Below are positions 1-8,941 of a stretch of DNA of 64,000 bases, piece after piece. The stretch's first letter is position 1. Each line of letters starts with the position of its first letter. The notes under the pieces are model-generated. The model did not search any database. It was not told where the DNA came from and saw only the letters and a program-made list of their open reading frames with translations. Source of the DNA: Nocardia huaxiensis (GTDB lineage Bacteria; Actinomycetota; Actinomycetes; Mycobacteriales; Mycobacteriaceae); NCBI RefSeq assembly GCF_013744875.1, contig NZ_CP059399.1, positions 3,162,001 through 3,226,000 on the forward strand, in the 5' to 3' direction. The position numbers and the translations under genes were made by a program.

Positions 1-1
1 A

Positions 2-931
2 CTGGTTCGCGCACCCGTCGACCTGAGCGGGTATCGGCTCGGTGCGCCGCAGCGGGCGGGAGCACTCACCATGGTGCCGGTGCACGGGCCGCAGCGGCCG
101 GGCATCGTGCCGCCGCGATCGGGGCTGAAGCTGAATCGCGTTGTCGGATACGGGAGTGTGGAGTTGCGCAATGGCTCGCCCTCCGGGGTGGCCATCGTGC
201 CGCTGCACATCGGCTACATCCAGGAGGGCGCGCAGAATCACGCGCTGTGCTCGGCCGCGCTCCTGGGTGCGGGGGAGACCCGCCTGTTCCGGGATGCCTG
301 CTGCGTGCAGGCGGCGCAGGGTGGCTATCTGGAGGGCCGCGATCAGTGGTTCTTCGTGCTGCCGCTGGAGCTGCGCGCGAAGGCCCTGACGCTGCGCGGG
401 CAGGAAGGGTATTCCAAGCTGTGGCAAGAGATTTCGGCCGTCAACCGGCGGTACCAGCTGCCGGCGCGCGGGCACCTCGAGCAGATTCTCACCCGCCAGC
501 GCGCGGTGCTCACCCAGTTCCGCAGCCGGCTGGAGCTGCTGCCCGGTCAGCTGGGCGCGCTGTTCTTCGTCGGAAAGAAGTTCGCGGGCCTGGAGATCGC
601 GCCCGACCCGCGCTTCTTCGCCGAGATGTGGATGCCGCTGGTGTGCTTCGCCTACGGTGTGGCCGCCTGGCAGCAGGAGCCGGAGCCGCCCGGGGGTGAG
701 CCGTTCCCGGTCGCCGATCTGACGCACCTGCGCGCCGCCCTCGAGCGCGACCGGGCCCGCGCGGCCGCGGAGGTGCTGTCCTGGATGCCCGCCCAGGCTC
801 CGATCCAGACCGTGGAGGAGGAGCGCTACCTGGACCTGCGGCTGCACACCGTCACCGGCGGCGGCCTCACCGGCCAGCTGGTGGGCGAGCACGACCGGCT
901 GGTGTACGCCTCACTCTTCGCGGCGAATTAA
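2..931 (+). CDS. ARPP-1-like protein, 5' end cut by window edge
   Basis: The frame is open from base 2 to a TAA at 929-931, so the gene very probably starts before the window. An internal ATG at 71 would give 286 residues. The residues before that ATG (GYRLGAPQRAGALTMVPVHG) read as protein. The stretch after it (a VPLH segment, then EGAQNHALCSAALLGAGETR and a GRDQWFF segment) resembles the ARPP-1 domain, found beside ADP-ribosylation-related and phosphatase genes. The family's biochemical role is not established. No signal peptide or membrane segment is visible in the part present. Family assignment is by motif memory only, so moderately sure. Confidence 0.6.
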   Translation: MVRAPVDLSGYRLGAPQRAGALTMVPVHGPQRPGIVPPRSGLKLNRVVGYGSVELRNGSPSGVAIVPLHIGYIQEGAQNHALCSAALLGAGETRLFRDACCVQAAQGGYLEGRDQWFFVLPLELRAKALTLRGQEGYSKLWQEISAVNRRYQLPARGHLEQILTRQRAVLTQFRSRLELLPGQLGALFFVGKKFAGLEIAPDPRFFAEMWMPLVCFAYGVAAWQQEPEPPGGEPFPVADLTHLRAALERDRARAAAEVLSWMPAQAPIQTVEEERYLDLRLHTVTGGGLTGQLVGEHDRLVYASLFAAN

Positions 932-1092
932 ATAGGTTGCGCCACAACTGAACAGCGGAGAATATAGGAGTACGGGAACTGAGCCGGGCACGACGGAAAT
1001 CAACTTCGTTCCAGATGAAGATATGACTCGCCACGCAGCGATGAAAATCGATCCGTCATTGCGCCGGCCGCCTGTCCCGTACTTACTCCGTG

Positions 1093-1145
1093 ATCCCCCG
1101 GTGAGATTCCCGATTCTCACCCGGGGGATTTCCCCTTTTCCGCGT
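1093..1145 (+). terminator. Hairpin between ARPP-1-like gene and sulfatase
   Basis: ATCCCCCG-GTGAGA pairs with TCTCACCCGGGGGAT (one bulged base) and is followed by a short T/C-rich run. It is a plausible intrinsic terminator for the upstream gene. The rest of the 309-base gap 932-1240 shows nothing else I can support. Confidence 0.55.
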
Positions 1146-1240
1146 GGCGGTACCCCGCGCACCGGCGCGATTCCAGCACAGTGGAGTTGCCAGGAATTTG
1201 CCATCACGCCGGTCCGCCCGGCGGGAACAGGAGACGGGCA

Positions 1241-3145
1241 GTGGGAGCACCGACGGAACCGAGCGAATACATCGTGCAAAAGCAGCAGCGGGCCATCGCG
1301 GAACTGCCCTTCGGCAATACCGTCGACCAGGCCGACGCCGACCGTGGTTTCATCGCTGCTCTGGAACCGGGCACGGTGCGCGACGCCGCCGGAAAAGTCG
1401 TGTGGGACACCGAGTCCTACAGCTTCCTGCAGGGCACCTGCCCGTCCTCGGTGCACCCCAGCCTGTGGCGGCAGTGCGGCCTCACCCTGCGCCAGGGTCT
1501 CTACGAGGTGACCGAGGGCATCTACCAGATCCGCGGCCTGGACCTGTCGAACATGACCCTGGTCGAGGGCCGGACCGGCGTGATCGTCATCGACCCGCTC
1601 ATCTCGGAGGAGACCGCCCGCGCCGGGCTCGCACTGTATCGCGCCCATCGCGGCGACAAGCCGGTCACCGGTCTCCTCTACACCCACTCGCACGTGGATC
1701 ACTTCGGCGGCGCCATGGGCGTCACCACCGTCGAGGACGCCGAGTCCGGTCGCTGCCCGGTGCTGGCCCCCGCCGGGTTCCTCGAGCACGCCGTCGCCGA
1801 AAACGTCTACGCCGGAACGGCAATGGGCCGCCGCGCCGCCTACATGTACGGCGCCGCCCTGCCCCGCGGCCCGAAGGGGCAGGTGGGTGCGGGCCTGGGC
1901 CAGACCACCTCGACCGGCACCGTCAGCCTCATCGCCCCCACCCTCGACATCACCCACACCGGCCAGGAGGAGACGATCGACGGCGTTCGCATCGTCTTCC
2001 AGATCACTCCCGGCACCGAGGCCCCGTCGGAGATGAACTTCCACTTCCCCGACCGTCGCGCCCTCTGCATGGCGGAGAACGCCACCCACACCCTGCACAA
2101 TCTGCTCACCCTGCGCGGCGCCCTGGTGCGCGACCCGCACGTCTGGGCCAAGTACCTCACCGAGTCGATCAACCTGTTCGCCTACGACGCCGATGTCGTG
2201 TTCGCCTCCCACCACTGGCCCACCTGGGACACCGAGCGATTGGTGGAATACCTCGCGCTGCAACGCGACCTGTACGCCTACCTGCACGACCAGACGCTGC
2301 GCCGGCTGAATCAGGGCTACGTGGGCGCCGAGATCGCCGAAATGCTGCAGCTCCCACCGGCGGTCGACACGGCCTGGGCCAATCGCGGCTACTACGGCTC
2401 GGTCTCGCACAATGTGAAGGCCATCTACCAGCGCTACATGGGCTGGTTCGACGGCAACCCGGCCCACCTGTGGGAGCATCCCCCGGTCGAAAGCGCCAAG
2501 CGCCACGTGGAATTCATGGGCGGCGCGGAGGAAACCCTGCGCAAGGCGCGCGTCTCCTTCGACAACGGCGACTACCGCTGGACCGCGCAGGTGCTCAACT
2601 ACGTGATCTTCGCCGATCCCTCCAATGCGGCCGCGAAAACCCTGCTGGCCTCCACCTACGACCAGCTCGGCTACGGCGCGGAGAACTCCACCTGGCGCAA
2701 CTTCTATCTGATGGGCGCCTACGAACTGCGCAATGGCAATATCGGCACCCCCACCACGCCGAACGCGCCCAGCATGCTGGCCGCCCTGTCGGTCGACCAG
2801 GTCTTCGACGCCCTGGCGCTGCGCCTGGACGGCCCCCGGGCCTGGCACGAAAAGGCCATCAGCGATTGGCGTTTCACCGACGAGAACCGGATACACCGGC
2901 TCGAACTGCGCAATGGCGTACTGCTGCACTACGACCGCCCGGACCGCGACGACCTGCCGCAGGCCGACGTCACCTTCACCCTGACCCGCCCCACCCTGAT
3001 CGGCGTCCTGCTGGCCGGTCAGGATCTGGGCGCGGCCGTGCAGTCCGGCGCGCTCGCGATCGCCGGTGACGCACAGGGTTTCACGAAACTCGTGGCCCTG
3101 TTCGACGAGCCGAACCCCGACTTCGCCATCGTCACACCGGATTAG
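1241..3145 (+). CDS. Alkyl sulfatase, metallo-beta-lactamase fold (SdsA1/BDS1 type)
   Basis: Predicted Zn-dependent hydrolase of primary or secondary alkyl sulfates, releasing sulfate and an alcohol. The GTG at 1241 is preferred (634 residues) because an AGGAG sits about 8 bases upstream; an in-frame ATG at 1181 lacks a good site. The metallo-beta-lactamase signature HSHVDH lies at residues 149-154 and further ligand-like residues follow (EMNFHFPDRRALCMAENATH). The alkyl-sulfatase dimerisation region (FMGGAEETLRKARVSFDNGDYRWTAQVLNYVIFADP) and a C-terminal SCP2-like part are present, and length matches the family. No signal peptide is visible. It could scavenge sulfur from sulfate esters, but it is not adjacent to the sulfate-assimilation operon. 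Confidence 0.88.
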   Translation: MGAPTEPSEYIVQKQQRAIAELPFGNTVDQADADRGFIAALEPGTVRDAAGKVVWDTESYSFLQGTCPSSVHPSLWRQCGLTLRQGLYEVTEGIYQIRGLDLSNMTLVEGRTGVIVIDPLISEETARAGLALYRAHRGDKPVTGLLYTHSHVDHFGGAMGVTTVEDAESGRCPVLAPAGFLEHAVAENVYAGTAMGRRAAYMYGAALPRGPKGQVGAGLGQTTSTGTVSLIAPTLDITHTGQEETIDGVRIVFQITPGTEAPSEMNFHFPDRRALCMAENATHTLHNLLTLRGALVRDPHVWAKYLTESINLFAYDADVVFASHHWPTWDTERLVEYLALQRDLYAYLHDQTLRRLNQGYVGAEIAEMLQLPPAVDTAWANRGYYGSVSHNVKAIYQRYMGWFDGNPAHLWEHPPVESAKRHVEFMGGAEETLRKARVSFDNGDYRWTAQVLNYVIFADPSNAAAKTLLASTYDQLGYGAENSTWRNFYLMGAYELRNGNIGTPTTPNAPSMLAALSVDQVFDALALRLDGPRAWHEKAISDWRFTDENRIHRLELRNGVLLHYDRPDRDDLPQADVTFTLTRPTLIGVLLAGQDLGAAVQSGALAIAGDAQGFTKLVALFDEPNPDFAIVTPD

Positions 3146-3149
3146 ACGC

Positions 3150-3824
3150 TCACAGCAGCCCGCTGAGCCCGTCGCCGAAGGTCTTCACGCCGAGCAGGGT
3201 CAGCAGCATCGCCATGATCCCGGCGTGGTTGCGGACCGTCCACTCCTTCCAGCGCTCCAGGGTGCCGTGCGCCCTGGAGCCACCGAAGTAGTGCACCCCC
3301 AACGGAATCAGAATGCACAGCGACGCGATCACGATGAACACCACCACCGCGAGCGTGCGCGCCAGACTCCCGGCCGAGCCCTCGGCGACCGTCACCCCGC
3401 CCACCGCGATCTGCGTGATGTTCTTCGGATTGCTCAGCGCCAGCACGGCTCCCAGCGCCACACAGCGCCCCGGCGTGAACTCGTCCAATGCCCGCAAGCG
3501 CGGCGGCAGTTCGCCGCCGGTCTCGAGCGCATTGTGAATCCGCAACTGCCGCAGCGCCATCAGCAGGATGAGCACGCCGAACACCACCCGGAACCACGGT
3601 ATCCAGCTCGCCGGGTGCCCGTCGCGATGCGCTCCCGCCTCCTCGCCGATCACCACCAGCGCAAGCAGCCCCGCCGTCACGGCCGTCACCCAGCCCAGCG
3701 CGAACGCGAGGGCGTTCTTGCGCCCGTGCGGCCCGGCCAGAATCAGAATCACCGCGATGATCGCCAGCGGGCTGATCGCCACGCCCACGGCGTGCATGAG
3801 GATCTGACCGGTCGCATTCTGCAT
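3150..3824 (-). CDS. GAP/Sap-family multi-pass membrane protein
   Basis: A 224-residue protein with about six hydrophobic segments, starting at an ATG with GGGAGA upstream; a longer frame to 3914 lacks support. The N-terminal MHAVGVAISPLAIIAVILIL and the central ALGAVLALSNPKNITQIAVGG match the GAP (Sap, sulfolipid-addressing) family, which resembles LysE exporters. In mycobacteria, relatives help place glycopeptidolipids or sulfolipids in the envelope. It ends 4 bases from the convergent sulfatase gene. The substrate here is unknown. It could equally be called a LysE-like transporter. Confidence 0.75.
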   Translation of the reverse strand: MQNATGQILMHAVGVAISPLAIIAVILILAGPHGRKNALAFALGWVTAVTAGLLALVVIGEEAGAHRDGHPASWIPWFRVVFGVLILLMALRQLRIHNALETGGELPPRLRALDEFTPGRCVALGAVLALSNPKNITQIAVGGVTVAEGSAGSLARTLAVVVFIVIASLCILIPLGVHYFGGSRAHGTLERWKEWTVRNHAGIMAMLLTLLGVKTFGDGLSGLL

Positions 3825-3952
3825 GGAATCTCCCGTCGGCCGTGCTCCGCACCGGATCGAACCGACTTCGAGATTAGCCACACGGTTGCTCGAGAAAGGA
3901 CATCGGCGCGCCAACGGTCATCCGCGTGGTCGATCGCGGCGATCGGTCCCGG

Positions 3953-4414
3953 CTACCGCGGTACGTCGTGCAGCGACGGCGACATGGCCGGCCAGATCCC
4001 GCCGGGCGGCTCCGAGACGATCAATGGCGGTTCGGCCGGTCGGTAGAGGCGCGTCGCACGGGCCGTCACCAGAGGTGCCCGGCGGCGTGGGTCCTCCTCC
4101 GGGCGGATGGTCTCCGCCGCCGGACAGCGCGGATGGGTGCGGATCGCGGCGCTGAAGAGATGGAATTCGGCGGCGGGTACGCACACCTCGCGGTACGGAT
4201 GGCGGGGCGCCACGCGGCGTCGTGGCCCGGGGATGACCACGCCGCGGCGGCGGGTCGCGCCCTCCTGGGCGAGCACCCAGGTGTGCAGGGCGGGGGAGGC
4301 GATGCTGGGCAGATATTCGACGGCGCGGTCCCATTCGAGGCCGTCGACCTGGGTGGGGTCGGGAACCGCGGTGACGACGACGGCATATGCCGTACCCACG
4401 GTGACGTCCGCCAT
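3953..4414 (-). CDS. Hypothetical protein, 153 aa
   Basis: An ATG at 4414 follows AGGGGG by about 9 bases; a TTG 9 bases earlier is possible. The N-terminal half (DVTVGTAYAVVVTAVPDP, then EYLPSIASPALHTWVLAQEG) reads like a folded domain. The C-terminal half is rich in Pro and Arg and looks disordered. No signal peptide or membrane segment. I do not recognise a family. The opposite-strand reading frame over the same bases has poorer residue composition, so the minus strand is preferred. Confidence 0.5.
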   Translation of the reverse strand: MADVTVGTAYAVVVTAVPDPTQVDGLEWDRAVEYLPSIASPALHTWVLAQEGATRRRGVVIPGPRRRVAPRHPYREVCVPAAEFHLFSAAIRTHPRCPAAETIRPEEDPRRRAPLVTARATRLYRPAEPPLIVSEPPGGIWPAMSPSLHDVPR

Positions 4415-4609
4415 GCGGATCAACCCCCTGTCCGGTTTGTCCTGCGTTGCGCGGGGAATGTTCAGGATACTTCGAAAGATATTGCACTACTGAGTATTTC
4501 GCTGTTGTCGCAGGTATGTTGCGGGCTCCTGGAAAATAGCTGAGTAGCATACGAAACGAACTGTCCTCGACGTCGAACACGACCGTCACCAGCGAAAGTG
4601 GGCGCGGAC

Positions 4610-5605
4610 ATGGCTAATGCCACAGGTGTGCAGCAACTCGCGGCCGATTCGGGGGAGGTGCTGCCCGCGCTCCCGCTCGACGCGTGGCGGCCCACCAAGG
4701 AAACCTTGCACAGGTATGCACAGATTGTCGGAAAGGTCGCGTTGGCCAAGGGCATCCGGCGCAATCACTGGTGGCACATGACCTACCGGCTCACCGCGCG
4801 CGGCTGGACCACGGTTCCCCTCGGCAGCACCGACGGCCCGGTGTTCACCTGCGCCTTCGACTTCTTCGACCACGTGCTGCGGATCTCCACCGATCACGGC
4901 ACCCGCGAGGAGATCCCGCTGGAGAACCAATCCGTGGGCAGCTTCTACGGCGAGGTCATGAACGGGCTGAACAATCTGGGCGTGGACGTCACCCTCGCCC
5001 ACCCCACGCCCTACGATTTGCCCGATCATGGCCGGCCCTTCGCGGACGACGACGAACACCACCACTACGACGCGGCCGCCGCCCGCCGCGCCTTCCGGGT
5101 GACCAGCCGCATGGGACGCATTCTCGAGGAATTCAGCGCCACCTATTCCGGCAAGATCAGCCCGGTCCAATTGTTCTGGCACAGCTTCGATCTGGCCGTG
5201 CAGCGTTTCTCGGATCGGCACATCGACCTGCCGGACAGCGTGAATTCCGTGACCCGCGAAGCCTATTCGCGCGAAGTCATCAGCGCCGGATTCTGGTTCG
5301 GCGACGACAAGGTGCCGGCGCCCACCCTCTACTCCTACACCGCCCCCGAACCCGAAGGGCTGAGCGAGATTCCGCTGCTGCCCGCCGCCGCGCACTGGGT
5401 GTCCTCCGGCTCCGGGCACAGCGCCTACCTCGACTACGACGCCCTGCGCGCCACCCCCGACCCGGTGGGCGCGGCCCTCGACTTCTATCAATCCGCCTAC
5501 AGCGCCGGCTCGCGGCTGGCCGGTTGGGATGCCCGCGCCCTGTCCTGCCCCGGCGGCATCACCGATCCGCTACTGGAGACCCCGACCCCCGGCTGGCCGG
5601 AATGA
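4610..5605 (+). CDS. DUF5996 family protein
   Basis: 331 residues. The sequence runs LPLDAWRPTKETLHRYAQIVGK, then RNHWWHMTYRLTARG, then the characteristic QLFWHSFDLAVQRFSDR, then SREVISAGFWFGDD, the features I associate with DUF5996. The function of this family is not known. A GTG 12 bases upstream (4598) is an alternative start, and neither has a convincing ribosome site. It is preceded by a comparatively AT-rich stretch (4430-4600) likely to hold its promoter, and is convergent with the following hydrolase gene 43 bases away. Confidence 0.78.
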   Translation: MANATGVQQLAADSGEVLPALPLDAWRPTKETLHRYAQIVGKVALAKGIRRNHWWHMTYRLTARGWTTVPLGSTDGPVFTCAFDFFDHVLRISTDHGTREEIPLENQSVGSFYGEVMNGLNNLGVDVTLAHPTPYDLPDHGRPFADDDEHHHYDAAAARRAFRVTSRMGRILEEFSATYSGKISPVQLFWHSFDLAVQRFSDRHIDLPDSVNSVTREAYSREVISAGFWFGDDKVPAPTLYSYTAPEPEGLSEIPLLPAAAHWVSSGSGHSAYLDYDALRATPDPVGAALDFYQSAYSAGSRLAGWDARALSCPGGITDPLLETPTPGWPE

Positions 5606-5648
5606 GAATGCCCCCGACGCCGACGGGACGCGGCCCCGGCGGTGGTTG

Positions 5649-6404
5649 CTACTTCAGGAATTCGACCAGCGCGGCGGAGAATCCGGGATCCATGGTCGCG
5701 GTGAGGTGATCGCCGGGCACCAGCGCGAGGCGGGCGTCCGGGAAGGCCGCGGCCAGGCGTTCGGGTTCGGCGGCGAAGGGATCGCCGGTGCCGGCCAGCA
5801 CGAGCGTGGGGACGGTGACTCCCGCGACGGTGTCGATCGGCGCGGCATTCAAACCGGTGGCGACCACGGCAATGGCGTCCCGGTCCGCGCCCACCGCGTC
5901 GGCCAGCACCCGGAACATGGTGGCGTGCGGATTGGCCGCGGTGGAGCCGTCGCCGCGCATGACCGCGGTGATATCGCCGGAATCGATGACCCGCCAGTCG
6001 ATGCCGCCGCAGTCCACCACCCCGCAGCCGACGCCACCGACCGCCAGCCGCCGCACCCGCTCGTCGGCGTCGGCGACCAGCAGCGAGATGATCGCGCCCA
6101 TCGAATAACCCACCAGCGCAACCTGATCCAGCGCCAGCTCATCGAACAGCGCCCGCACATCGGCGGCCATCGCGCCCCACGAATAGCGGGCGGGATCATG
6201 CGGCTTCTCCGAGCGGCCGTGCCCGCGCGCATCCAGGGAGATGACGTGATGCCCGGCCGCCTGTAGCGCCGCCACCACACCGACGCTCATCCAGTTGGCG
6301 TTGGTGTCGGCGACGATGCCGTGCTGGAGCACGACCGGCATCCCCTCGCCCTCCCACACCGTGTAATTGAGCTGCAAGCCGTCCCAGGTGGTGAACTTCG
6401 CCAT
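5649..6404 (-). CDS. Alpha/beta-fold hydrolase
   Basis: 251 residues beginning MAKFTTWDGLQLNYTVWEGEG. The nucleophile elbow GYSMG places the catalytic Ser at 101. An oxyanion loop QHGIVADT (about 27-34), a late acid candidate in AGTGDPFAAEPE and a C-terminal His in GDHLTA complete an esterase/lipase-like triad. Cytosolic: no signal peptide. An upstream in-frame extension to 6524 has no coding character. Substrate cannot be inferred. It lies 50 bases from an SDR gene in the same orientation, so the two may be co-transcribed. Confidence 0.82.
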   Translation of the reverse strand: MAKFTTWDGLQLNYTVWEGEGMPVVLQHGIVADTNANWMSVGVVAALQAAGHHVISLDARGHGRSEKPHDPARYSWGAMAADVRALFDELALDQVALVGYSMGAIISLLVADADERVRRLAVGGVGCGVVDCGGIDWRVIDSGDITAVMRGDGSTAANPHATMFRVLADAVGADRDAIAVVATGLNAAPIDTVAGVTVPTLVLAGTGDPFAAEPERLAAAFPDARLALVPGDHLTATMDPGFSAALVEFLK

Positions 6405-6454
6405 CGCGCCGATCCTAATCGCGCTGCTCGCGCGGGTCGAGGTTTCGACGGGTT

Positions 6455-7204
6455 TCAGCTCATCTTCGCCATGAAGGCGCGGGGGAGGCGCGGCATGACG
6501 AAATCGAGTACCCGCCAAGGCCATTCGGGCACACAGGCGCGCACCGCCTCGCGTTCGATGGCGGCCACCATGGAATTCACGCCCTTGTCCAGTGGCGCGA
6601 CGAGTTTGACATCGCCCGCGCGAGCGGACATATCGGTCGCGATGAATCCCGGCTGCACCGTGCTGACCTTGATCGGCGTGCCACGCAATTCGATCGCCAG
6701 CCCTTCCCCGAGCGCCGACAGCCCGGCCTTGCTGGCCGAGTACGCGGCCTTCGCGCCCGGCAGTCCGCGCACGGCGCTCATGGACGAGATGAGCACCAGA
6801 TGTCCGGATTCCTGCTTCCGGAATATCGACAGCGCTGCCTCGGCCTGCGCCAGCGCACTCACGAAATTCGTGGTGGCCGTAGCGATATTGGCGTCCGCGC
6901 GACCGGTGCCCAGGCGCGCGCCCTTACCGATCCCGGCATTCACGATGACCCGATCCAGCCCGCCGAGTTCGGCCCGCAACTCCTCGAAGACCTTCGGCAC
7001 CGCGGCATGATCGTCCACGTCCAGCGCCCGCACCGCGACCGTGATGCCCGGATTCGCGGCGAGCAGTTCCGCGCGCAGCTCCTCCAGATTCGACACCCGC
7101 CGTGCGCACAGCGCCAGATCGCGGCCACGCCGCGCGAATTCGCGGGCCATCCCCGCGCCCAGTCCGGAACTCGCCCCGGTGATGAGAATCTTCTGCCTGG
7201 TCAT
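6455..7204 (-). CDS. Short-chain dehydrogenase/reductase
   Basis: 249 residues with the classical SDR layout: cofactor loop TGASSGLG at 9-16, NAG at 89-91, catalytic Ser near 140-141 and YSASK with Tyr155 and Lys159. ARRxSN after beta-2 suggests NADP(H) preference. The C-terminal region (VLDFVMPRLPRAFMAKM) is like actinobacterial SDRs that act on lipophilic substrates, but the substrate is unknown. It is upstream of the hydrolase gene in the same orientation. Confidence 0.85.
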   Translation of the reverse strand: MTRQKILITGASSGLGAGMAREFARRGRDLALCARRVSNLEELRAELLAANPGITVAVRALDVDDHAAVPKVFEELRAELGGLDRVIVNAGIGKGARLGTGRADANIATATTNFVSALAQAEAALSIFRKQESGHLVLISSMSAVRGLPGAKAAYSASKAGLSALGEGLAIELRGTPIKVSTVQPGFIATDMSARAGDVKLVAPLDKGVNSMVAAIEREAVRACVPEWPWRVLDFVMPRLPRAFMAKMS

Positions 7205-7229
7205 ACGGCCACCCTAGCCGCCGGTGCGC

Positions 7230-7454
7230 TCAGGCGAGATCGTCGAATTCCCCGGCCTTGCACCCGGCGATCCACGCCGCGACCTCGGCCCGCCGGAACA
7301 CCAGCGCCCCGGCCGTGGTGTCCTTGCTGTCGCGGACGGCCACCGTGCCGTCCGGCAGCACCGCCATTTCCACACATTGGCCATTGGGGCCGCTGAAGCT
7401 GCTCTTGCGCCAGCGCGCGGTCGAATTCTGCTCTGACGGTTCGCTGTTCGTCAT
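7230..7454 (-). CDS. DUF397 domain protein
   Basis: A 74-residue protein: ARWRKSSFSGPNGQCVEMAVLPDG, then VAVRDSKD, then a C-terminal FRRAEVAAWIAGCKAGEFDDLA, which is the DUF397 pattern. The ATG at 7454 has GAGGT 6 bases upstream. In Streptomyces and Nocardia such proteins usually sit directly after an XRE-type regulator (compare WhiJ/BldB-like developmental systems). Here no such regulator is adjacent. It ends 25 bases from the SDR gene. Confidence 0.85.
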   Translation of the reverse strand: MTNSEPSEQNSTARWRKSSFSGPNGQCVEMAVLPDGTVAVRDSKDTTAGALVFRRAEVAAWIAGCKAGEFDDLA

Positions 7455-7597
7455 ATCCGTACCTCGGTGAGTGCCATTCGCGGCGCGGCACCATTGCCAC
7501 GGGATCGCCGTATCCGTGCGGTGATCCCATGACCGAGTACCCAATTCATCGACGGCTACGGCGGAAACCGTTCACCCCAATGAAATTGGACGTGTCA

Positions 7598-7969
7598 TCA
7601 ACCGAAGGAGCCCGTGGATACCGGAGGCACCATACGCCAGGCGCCGCAGTTCTCGGTGCTGAATGCCACATCGGTCGACTTGATCTCCACGCGCACCGGA
7701 TGGGTGCGGGTGAAATCGCTGGCGATGAGGTAGTAGTTCGGATCCGGATAATCGCCGGGCTGCTGGACTTTCCACAGCCGCTTCCACCAGCAGCCACCCT
7801 CATTGGGGGTGCCGTCGGCCTGATAAGTGCCCGGCTTCAGATCGACATTCACCAGATAGAGCCCGTCCACGGTGATCTCGGATGCCGGTTCGGCGGCGGC
7901 GAGTCCGGTGGCGGTCAGGGTCAGCGCGGAAGCCATGGCTCCCGCTATCGCAAGCGCGCGTGCACGCAC
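7598..7969 (-). CDS. Small secreted protein
   Basis: 123 residues starting at a GTG with GGAGG 6 bases upstream. A clear Sec signal peptide (RARALAIAGAMASALTLTATGLAAAEP) with a likely AxA cleavage site near residue 26. The mature part contains LKPGTYQADGTPNEGGCWWKRL and a second Cys (STENCGAW), so one disulfide is possible. The pattern recalls actinobacterial secreted proteins in which a Val-Pro-Gly-Thr-Tyr-like motif precedes a Cys-Trp segment. Function unknown. Confidence 0.7.
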   Translation of the reverse strand: MRARALAIAGAMASALTLTATGLAAAEPASEITVDGLYLVNVDLKPGTYQADGTPNEGGCWWKRLWKVQQPGDYPDPNYYLIASDFTRTHPVRVEIKSTDVAFSTENCGAWRMVPPVSTGSFG

Positions 7970-8179
7970 AGTGGTCCTCCCTTGCGTTGCTTTCCGCCCG
8001 GCGTCCCGTCACGGGCGGTGTGGGGATCCCCGCGTCTCCCGGGAGGGGTCTACCAGAAATAGTGCTCGAATTCGGCCGAAACGGTGAAATTAATGCCGAC
8101 CGGTTTGACTCGTGTCGCCTCCCGAATATGGGCAATCCTCACCGATGCTCTTTTGGGTGGTCCCGACGATATTCAGGGC

Positions 8180-8758
8180 ATGAGAAGACTCCGACCCCTC
8201 GGGGCCAGCACCTCCACCGGCCCGCCCACCTGTACCGAACGCTGTGCCCGCCTGTGCACCGACACCGGCCTGGCCGATGTGCTCGCCGCCGACAAGGCTC
8301 TGCTGCACTGGCGCGCCATGCGCCGCCTCGGCGACGCCGGCATCGCCGAACACGCCGTCCAGGAGACCCTGCTGCGGGCCTGGCGGGCGTGCGCCACCTA
8401 CAACCCCGACCGCGGCAGCGTCCGCACCTGGCTGCTCACCATCGAACGCAATGTCCTCACCGACATCGCCCGGGTGCGCGCCACCCGGCCCGGCGACACC
8501 ATCTGGGACGAACTGACCGAACTCACCGAGGGCCGCAGCGCCGGACCCGATTTCGCCGAACACGTCAGCGACGGCCTGCTGGTCGCCGAACTCCTCGCCC
8601 ACCTTCCCGACCCGCAACGCGACGCCGTCGTGCAGGTGATCCTGCGCGACCGCGCCTACCAGGACGTCGCCCAGGATCTCGGCATCCCGGTCGGCACCGT
8701 GAAAACCCGCGTCCACTACGCACTCCGCTCGCTACGCCAGCTTCCGATCAGCGCGTAA
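8180..8758 (+). CDS. ECF-type sigma-70 family factor
   Basis: About 192 residues from the ATG at 8180. Region 2 is LHWRAMRRLGDAGIAEHAVQ... followed by LRAWRACATYNPDRG and VRTWLLTIERNVLTDIARVRA. Region 4 (LAHLPDPQRDAVVQVIL, then VAQDLGIPVGTVKTRVHYALRSLRQL) carries the helix-turn-helix for the -35 element. The N-terminus has a Cys cluster (TCTERCARLC), which could respond to redox, though that is inference. No anti-sigma gene is adjacent. The next genes on this strand encode an exported protein, a DUF6529 membrane protein and a Rieske lipoprotein, likely targets. The start is uncertain because the upstream in-frame ATG (8084) and this one both lack a strong ribosome site. Confidence 0.82.
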   Translation: MRRLRPLGASTSTGPPTCTERCARLCTDTGLADVLAADKALLHWRAMRRLGDAGIAEHAVQETLLRAWRACATYNPDRGSVRTWLLTIERNVLTDIARVRATRPGDTIWDELTELTEGRSAGPDFAEHVSDGLLVAELLAHLPDPQRDAVVQVILRDRAYQDVAQDLGIPVGTVKTRVHYALRSLRQLPISA

Positions 8759-8941
8759 CCGAGTTCTCGATACCGGCGCTAGGGCAGTAGCGCTTCGGTT
8801 CCTCGCGGATTCAGATTCCGCACCAACCACCCTGTACGGCGGCAAGGCCCCTTGCCGTCCCGAGCAGCGACGGCCCGAACCGATCGGGTGTTCAGCGCCG
8901 AATTCTCAGATACTTGAAACCTATTCGACCAGGAGCTTCCG

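Noticed and set aside
911-2929. 672-codon minus-strand frame over the alkyl sulfatase
   Set aside because: Valine/glycine/histidine-rich shadow of a clear metallo-beta-lactamase gene.
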